Origin: Thioalkalivibrio sp.
Lineage (GTDB): Bacteria > Pseudomonadota > Gammaproteobacteria > Ectothiorhodospirales > Ectothiorhodospiraceae
Direction: 5' to 3'
Assembly (NCBI GenBank): GCA_007136145.1
Contig: SLHN01000077.1
Span: 1-30,734 of the forward strand
Length of the DNA stretch: 30,734 bases
The notes beneath the pieces were generated by a model. The model saw nothing but the letters and a program-made list of their open reading frames with translations. It had not been told where the DNA came from and did not search any database. The position numbers and the translations under genes were made by a program. Each line of letters begins with the position of its first letter. The stretch's first letter is position 1. Positions 26,082-30,734 of the stretch are shown here, one piece after another.

Positions 26082-27113
26082 TTAACGCCAACCCGCACGG
26101 TCCATGATGCGAACCGCCTCGGCGTTGTGCTCACCGAGGAGGGACAGGTTCAGGCTGTCCGCCTTGAAATCACCGAAGGAACGCAGAATGTCGCTGGCGG
26201 GCACGTCAGGCCGTACCGGGTACTCCTGGTTGGCCTCCGCGTACCAACGCTGCGCCTCCTCGCCCGTCAGGTATTCGATCAGGCGAATTGCGTTTTCGCG
26301 ATTCGGGGCATGCGCAGTGACACCGGCGCCACTGATATTGACGTGGGTGCCCCGGTCTTCCTGGTTCGGGAAGAATACGCCGAGTTGTTCGGCTGCCTCA
26401 CGCTGAGTTGCGTCGTCGCCGGCCAACATGCCGCCGATGTAATAAGTGTTGGCGATCGCGACATCACATACGCCGGCGGCGGCAGCGCGAATCTGATCCC
26501 GGTCCCCGCCCTGCGGCGGCCGTGCCAGGTTGGCTACCAGACCTTGCGCCCACTGGCTGGCAGCCTCGGAGCCTTCGCTTGCAATCATTGCCGCAACGAT
26601 GGATTGGTTGTAAACGTTCGAGGAGGAACGGATACAGATGCGACCGCGCCATTTCGGATCAGTCAGCGCTTCGTAGGTGGATAGTTCGGTGGGATCGACC
26701 TTGTCCTTGTGATACATGATGGGGCGGGCACGCAACGAAAGCCCAAACCATTGACCGTCGACATCACGGAAATTCTCGGGTATCCGCTCAATGAGAACAT
26801 CGGATTCGATCGCTGAGAGGACTCCAGCCTCCTTGGCCTGGTGCAGGTTTCCGGCGTCGACCGTGATCAGCACATCGGCCGGGGAGTTTCGCCCCTCGAG
26901 TTGCAGGCGTTGCAGCAGCTCGTTCGCGCGGCCGGTCAGCAGTCTGACGCTGATACCGGTATCCCGGGTGAAATCGTCGAGAAGGGGCTTGATCAGGTTT
27001 TCCTGCCGAGCCGAGTAGAGGTTGACCTCACCATCGGCGCTGGCCACCACGGGCAGGCTCAGTGCGGCACCGATGATGGTGATCGCGAGGATTTTGAAAC
27101 GCTGATGAAACAT
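26082..27113 (-). CDS. fbpA: Iron(III)-binding periplasmic protein (FbpA-like)
   Basis: Solute-binding protein of 343 residues with a signal peptide (about 1-26, ending VVASA). Mature start GEVNLYSARQENL is typical of the ferric-binding family, and the adjacent tyrosines Y224-Y225 in ANTYYIGGM match the iron-coordinating pair of FbpA. AGGAG 9 nt upstream fixes the start at 27113. It is a separate cistron from fbpB, with 170 bp between them. Confidence 0.94.
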   Translation of the reverse strand: MFHQRFKILAITIIGAALSLPVVASADGEVNLYSARQENLIKPLLDDFTRDTGISVRLLTGRANELLQRLQLEGRNSPADVLITVDAGNLHQAKEAGVLSAIESDVLIERIPENFRDVDGQWFGLSLRARPIMYHKDKVDPTELSTYEALTDPKWRGRICIRSSSNVYNQSIVAAMIASEGSEAASQWAQGLVANLARPPQGGDRDQIRAAAAGVCDVAIANTYYIGGMLAGDDATQREAAEQLGVFFPNQEDRGTHVNISGAGVTAHAPNRENAIRLIEYLTGEEAQRWYAEANQEYPVRPDVPASDILRSFGDFKADSLNLSLLGEHNAEAVRIMDRAGWR

Positions 27114-27151
27114 GACGTCTGGCTCCTGAATGAGGTTGGTTCGCAGAGGGC

Positions 27152-27172
27152 GAACAAGAACCATTGTTATTC
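27152..27172 (-). promoter_or_regulatory. Fur-like operator covering the fbpA -10 box
   Basis: AATAACAAT-G-GTTCTTGTT with 9-1-9 symmetry, 6 of 9 positions. It completely overlaps the predicted -10 element of the fbpA promoter, as expected for a repressor site. Iron-dependent repression by Fur is the natural reading. Confidence 0.65.
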
Positions 27173-27191
27173 ACTGGTGAACTGTAGTCAA
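27163..27191 (-). promoter_or_regulatory. Predicted sigma-70 promoter of fbpA
   Basis: TTGACT (27191-27186) and AACAAT (27168-27163) with a 17-bp spacer on the minus strand. Predicted start site is about 27156, 43 bp before the fbpA start codon. Confidence 0.6.
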
Positions 27192-27264
27192 GGGCAACGC
27201 GGCGGCGCAGAGGGCAGTGTGGTCTTTGTTCACCCGGTATGATTCGGGCTGGTAGTCTTACCTG

Positions 27265-30201
27265 ATGGACTTGACCCATGCAAAGGCTATCGACTCGCTT
27301 CCCGCTGCGATGCGCGAGCGTGCGCGCGCATCGCTGGATGACTTTTTCACCCGGATTTCCGATCCACCCGCGAGTGTTCCGGGAGCGGCCCTGGTTTTCC
27401 TGTGCAGCGATTATGTTGCGCAGATGGCCGCGCGCCACCCCGAGTACGTGCTTGACGCGCTGGATGCCAGTGGGGCGATGCCAGCGCGTTCTGATCAGGA
27501 AGTCCGGGCCTGGTTGGCCGAGCGTCTAAGTGGCATCACCGATGACGCTGACCTGAAAGCCTGTCTTCGGGAGCTGCGTCATCGAGAGATGATCCGGATC
27601 GCCTGGCGCGACCTCTCGGGGCTGGCTGGCCTCGACGAGGTCATGCACGACCTTACCCGGCTTGCGGATATCCTCGTGCAAGGCGCGTTGGGCTGGCTCG
27701 AGCGGCAGTTCCAGCAGCGTTTCGGGGTGCCCCGCGACGACCAGGGTCGGGCGCAGTCGCTGATCGTGCTTGGGATGGGCAAGCTGGGCGGTGAGGAGCT
27801 CAATTTCTCCTCGGACATCGATCTGATTTTCGCCTATTGGCGCCCGGGCAGCACCGATGGCGATCGGAGCATTGAAAACCAGGAGTTCTTTCAACGCCTG
27901 GGCCGGTCGTTGATTGCATCGTTGGCCGATTCGACCGCCGAGGGCTTCTGCTACCGGGTCGATATGCGGCTACGGCCTTTCGGCAGCTCCGGGCCATTGG
28001 TAATGCACTTTGATGCCATGGAGGACTACTACCAGGCGCATGGGCGCGAGTGGGAGCGTTACGCGCTGATCAAGGCCCGGGTCATGGCGGGTGAACCGGC
28101 CGCGGGAAGGCGGCTGATGGAGAAACTGCAGCCCTTCATCTACCGTCGATATCTCGATTATGGAGCATTCGCCAACCTGCGCGAATTGAAACGCATGATC
28201 AACGAGGAGTCGGTACGTCGCGAGCGTTTCGAAGATGTCAAACATGGTGAAGGCGGTATTCGCGAGATCGAGTTCGTTGGCCAGGTGTTTCAGTTGATTC
28301 GCGGCGGTCGTGATCGGGATCTGCAACGCCGCGACTTGCTGGGCGTGCTCGAACTTCTTGCGGAGCGGCAACTGTTGCCCGAGCATGCGGTGGAGCAGCT
28401 CGTGCACGCCTACCGCTTTCTGCGGCGGGTGGAGAACCGTCTGCAGATGCAGAACGACCAGCAGACGCACCGGTTGCCAGCGCAGACCTTCGACCGGACC
28501 CGGCTCGCATTGGCAATGGGATACCCGGGTGAAGCTGAGTTCGAGACTGCGTTGATCAGGGAACAGCGGCGGGTGCACGCCCAGTTCGAGCAGGTGTTTT
28601 CGGCGCCACAGCGTGACGATGGCGAAACAGGGAACGAGTTGCCGGGAGGCGGTCGGCAACGGCTGCTCGGTAGGCTCTGGTCGCAGCACCTCGGTGAGCA
28701 GGAGGCGCTGAAACTGCTGGAGGATATGGGCTTCGCGGATCCTGCAAGCGCGTATGAGGGTATACGAACCTTGCGCAAAGGTCCGGTGACCCGGTCCCTT
28801 TCAGGGACAGGTCGTCAGCGGCTGGACCGCCTGATGCCGTTGCTCCTCGGTGCGTTGGCCGAGCTCGATCAACCCGATCCCGTGTTGCCGCGTGCCCTGC
28901 AATTGGTGAAGACGATCGCGCGCCGCTCGGTCTACCTTTCCCTGCTGGTCGAGAACCCACTCGCGCTGTCACAGCTGGTGAAACTCTGCGAGGCCAGTTC
29001 CTGGATCAGCGATCAGCTTACGCGATTCCCCCTGTTGCTGGATGAATTGCTGGATCCCCGGGCACTTTATGCCCCGCCGGGCCGAAAGGGTCTCCAGGAA
29101 GAACTGGAACACGAGCTTGCGCAGTTCCCGCTGGAGGACCAGGAACAGATGCTGGACCGCCTGCGCCAATACAAACAGGTGCAGACTTTGCGGGTTGCCG
29201 CCGCCGACATCATGGGTCACCTCCCGCTGATGCGGGTTTCGGATCACCTGACATGGCTTGCTGAAGTGCTGCTGCAGAAAGTACTGGAACTGTCATGGAA
29301 CCTGATGGTCCAGCGCCATGGCGAACCGTGGTGCGGGTCGGGGAGCGAACGCCGCCGCGCGCGGTTCGCGATCATCGGCTACGGCAAACTCGGGGGACTT
29401 GAGCTGGGTTATGGGTCGGATCTGGACGTCGTCTTTCTGCACGATAGCGAAGGTGAGCCGGCACGGACGGCCGGCCCTCGCGTGATCGAGAACTCCGAAT
29501 TCTTTGGTCGCGTGGCGCAGCGCGTGGTGCACCTGTTGGGTGCGTTTACTCCGGCGGGGCGCCTGTACGAGGTCGATACGCGGCTGCGCCCGAGCGGGGC
29601 ATCCGGTCTGTTGGTGAGTGGGCTGGATGCCTTTGCCCGTTACCAGGAAGGTGCTGCCTGGACCTGGGAGCACCAAGCATTGGTGCGCGCCCGCTTCGTT
29701 GCGGGCGATCCGGAGGTGGGGCAGAGTTTCGCCGGGGTGCGCCAGCGGATCCTTGGTCGGCGCCGTGATCGACAGGCTCTGCGTGCCGAGGTGTTGGAGA
29801 TGCGCGGCAAGATGCTCGCGGAACACGCGTCGCGCGATGCGCAGGTTTTCGACCTGAAACGGGACCGCGGTGGTATCACTGATATCGAGTTCATGGTTCA
29901 ATACTGGGTTTTGGCCAATGCCAGTGAGTACCCGAAGCTTTGTGCCTGGCCGGACAAGGTGCGTACCCTCGATGTACTCGGGGAAGTGGGGGTCATCAAT
30001 CCGGAACTCGGAACGGCATTGGCCGACGCGTATCGGGACATGCGCAACCGTATCCATCGGCTGACCCTGGCTGGTGCGGGCACCCGAGTGAGTAACCCGC
30101 CCGAGGATCTGCGTAAACTGCGGGCGCAGGTGATGGCGGCCTGGGATGAACTGTTCGGGGATGTCGCGACCAGTGCGGCGGAAACCGTGAATACTGATTG
30201 A
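27265..30201 (+). CDS. glnE: GlnE, bifunctional glutamine synthetase adenylyltransferase/deadenylase
   Basis: Covalently modifies glutamine synthetase in response to nitrogen status, using PII and glutamine signals. The 978-residue protein is a little longer than the roughly 946 of E. coli. The two nucleotidyltransferase domains are clear: the adenylyl-removing site GMGKLGGEELNFSSDID at about residue 170 and the adenylyl-transferase site GYGKLGGLELGYGSDLD at about residue 705. DMRLRPFG and DTRLRPSG follow them respectively. The Shine-Dalgarno is weak. ilvE begins 13 bp downstream, as in Pseudomonas. Confidence 0.97.
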   Translation: MDLTHAKAIDSLPAAMRERARASLDDFFTRISDPPASVPGAALVFLCSDYVAQMAARHPEYVLDALDASGAMPARSDQEVRAWLAERLSGITDDADLKACLRELRHREMIRIAWRDLSGLAGLDEVMHDLTRLADILVQGALGWLERQFQQRFGVPRDDQGRAQSLIVLGMGKLGGEELNFSSDIDLIFAYWRPGSTDGDRSIENQEFFQRLGRSLIASLADSTAEGFCYRVDMRLRPFGSSGPLVMHFDAMEDYYQAHGREWERYALIKARVMAGEPAAGRRLMEKLQPFIYRRYLDYGAFANLRELKRMINEESVRRERFEDVKHGEGGIREIEFVGQVFQLIRGGRDRDLQRRDLLGVLELLAERQLLPEHAVEQLVHAYRFLRRVENRLQMQNDQQTHRLPAQTFDRTRLALAMGYPGEAEFETALIREQRRVHAQFEQVFSAPQRDDGETGNELPGGGRQRLLGRLWSQHLGEQEALKLLEDMGFADPASAYEGIRTLRKGPVTRSLSGTGRQRLDRLMPLLLGALAELDQPDPVLPRALQLVKTIARRSVYLSLLVENPLALSQLVKLCEASSWISDQLTRFPLLLDELLDPRALYAPPGRKGLQEELEHELAQFPLEDQEQMLDRLRQYKQVQTLRVAAADIMGHLPLMRVSDHLTWLAEVLLQKVLELSWNLMVQRHGEPWCGSGSERRRARFAIIGYGKLGGLELGYGSDLDVVFLHDSEGEPARTAGPRVIENSEFFGRVAQRVVHLLGAFTPAGRLYEVDTRLRPSGASGLLVSGLDAFARYQEGAAWTWEHQALVRARFVAGDPEVGQSFAGVRQRILGRRRDRQALRAEVLEMRGKMLAEHASRDAQVFDLKRDRGGITDIEFMVQYWVLANASEYPKLCAWPDKVRTLDVLGEVGVINPELGTALADAYRDMRNRIHRLTLAGAGTRVSNPPEDLRKLRAQVMAAWDELFGDVATSAAETVNTD

Positions 30202-30214
30202 GGAGAGACCGACG

Positions 30215-30734
30215 ATGTCGATGGCGGATCGCGACGGAGTGATCTGGATGGATGGCAAAATGGTGCCGTGGCGCGATGCCCGTACCCATGTGTTGACGCA
30301 TACGCTGCACTACGGGATGGGAGTGTTCGAAGGCGTGCGCGCCTACGAGACCGAGGGTGGCACCGCCATTTTTCGTCTCGAGGATCACACGCGGCGGCTG
30401 TTCGATTCCGCGCGCATCCTGGGCATGAAAATGCCTTACCGCCCAGAAGAGATAAGCGCGGCACAGGTTGCCGCGGTGCGCGAGAATGGCTTGCAGACGG
30501 CCTATATTCGACCGATGTGCTTTTACGGTGCTGAAGGCATGGGGCTGCGCGCCGATAACCTTGAGGTGCATGTGATCGTTGCGGCCTGGACCTGGGGCAG
30601 CTACCTGGGCGAGGAAAACATGACCCGTGGCATCCGCATCCGGACCTCGTCCTACAATCGCCACCATGTCAATGTGACCATGTGCAAGGCGAAGGCCAAC
30701 GGCAACTACATGAACTCGATGTTGGCATTGCAGG
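30215..30734 (+). CDS. ilvE: Branched-chain amino acid aminotransferase (3' end truncated)
   Basis: PLP fold-type IV aminotransferase that transfers the amino group in the last step of Leu, Ile and Val synthesis. The first 173 residues are present. GVIWMDGKMVPW, THTLHYGMGVFEGVRAY, and RLEDHTRRLFDSA are typical of IlvE, and the PLP lysine is K160 in AKANGNYMNS. AGGAGA at 30201-30206 fixes the ATG at 30215. The window ends inside the gene. Confidence 0.96.
   Translation, partial: MSMADRDGVIWMDGKMVPWRDARTHVLTHTLHYGMGVFEGVRAYETEGGTAIFRLEDHTRRLFDSARILGMKMPYRPEEISAAQVAAVRENGLQTAYIRPMCFYGAEGMGLRADNLEVHVIVAAWTWGSYLGEENMTRGIRIRTSSYNRHHVNVTMCKAKANGNYMNSMLALQ

Noticed and set aside
29293..30258. 321-codon open frame antisense to glnE
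   Set aside because: Shadow of a well-supported gene; no ribosome-binding site or family resemblance.

Overview
The window reads as a GC-rich gammaproteobacterial chromosome. The groESL, tamAB and glnE-ilvE neighbourhoods and the overall protein flavour suggest a sulfur-oxidising Chromatiales/Ectothiorhodospiraceae member of the Thioalkalivibrio type; that placement is inference, because no rRNA or tRNA gene is present. Nearly all the DNA is coding. I saw no CRISPR array, insertion sequence, phage gene or tRNA.

Layout. (1) 1-4909, minus strand: SoxW-like thioredoxin, TolC-type outer-membrane protein, short HlyD-type adaptor, CutA and DsbD (3' end outside the window). This DsbD carries two tandem N-terminal alpha domains. 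(2) 5417-9106, plus strand: fxsA, groES-groEL under a sigma-70 promoter with a CIRCE (HrcA) operator, then an OmpA-family lipoprotein-like porin-anchor protein with a Cys replacing the usual peptidoglycan-binding Asp. (3) 9437-16300: a PspF-like sigma-54 activator without a sensor domain (plus strand) converges on a tightly packed eight-gene minus-strand operon: a small His-rich membrane-anchored protein, a MacB/FtsX-type permease, its ATPase, a polytopic protein with a DsbB-like CPFC motif, a TlpA lipoprotein thioredoxin, a DsbD_2/SafE-type membrane protein and two different NosL proteins. The operon is preceded by a sigma-54-type promoter (GG-N10-GC) and, about 100 bp upstream of the predicted start site, a perfect 10-bp-arm inverted repeat. 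(4) 16434-22330: tamA-tamB, outer-membrane/phospholipid transport machinery. (5) 22579-27113: an iron(III) ABC importer (fbpA; fbpB-fbpC) plus a RimB/DUF785 zinc protease-like gene. The fbpA and fbpB promoters share a near-palindromic Fur-like operator. (6) 27265-30734: glnE and the start of ilvE.

How it fits together. Region 3 is the most novel part. NosL proteins are copper carriers for nitrous oxide reductase-type sites, and here they sit with three thiol-redox components and a non-NosDFY ABC exporter, but with no nosZ, nosD, nosF or nosY. My reading is a sigma-54-switched pathway for reducing and loading a copper site in a periplasmic cuproenzyme encoded elsewhere. Region 1 adds more periplasmic thiol-redox and metal-tolerance functions. 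Two smaller structural finds are a five-unit octanucleotide repeat forming the ribosome-binding region between the permease and ATPase genes, and a dispersed non-coding repeat present in two divergent copies about 5 kb apart.
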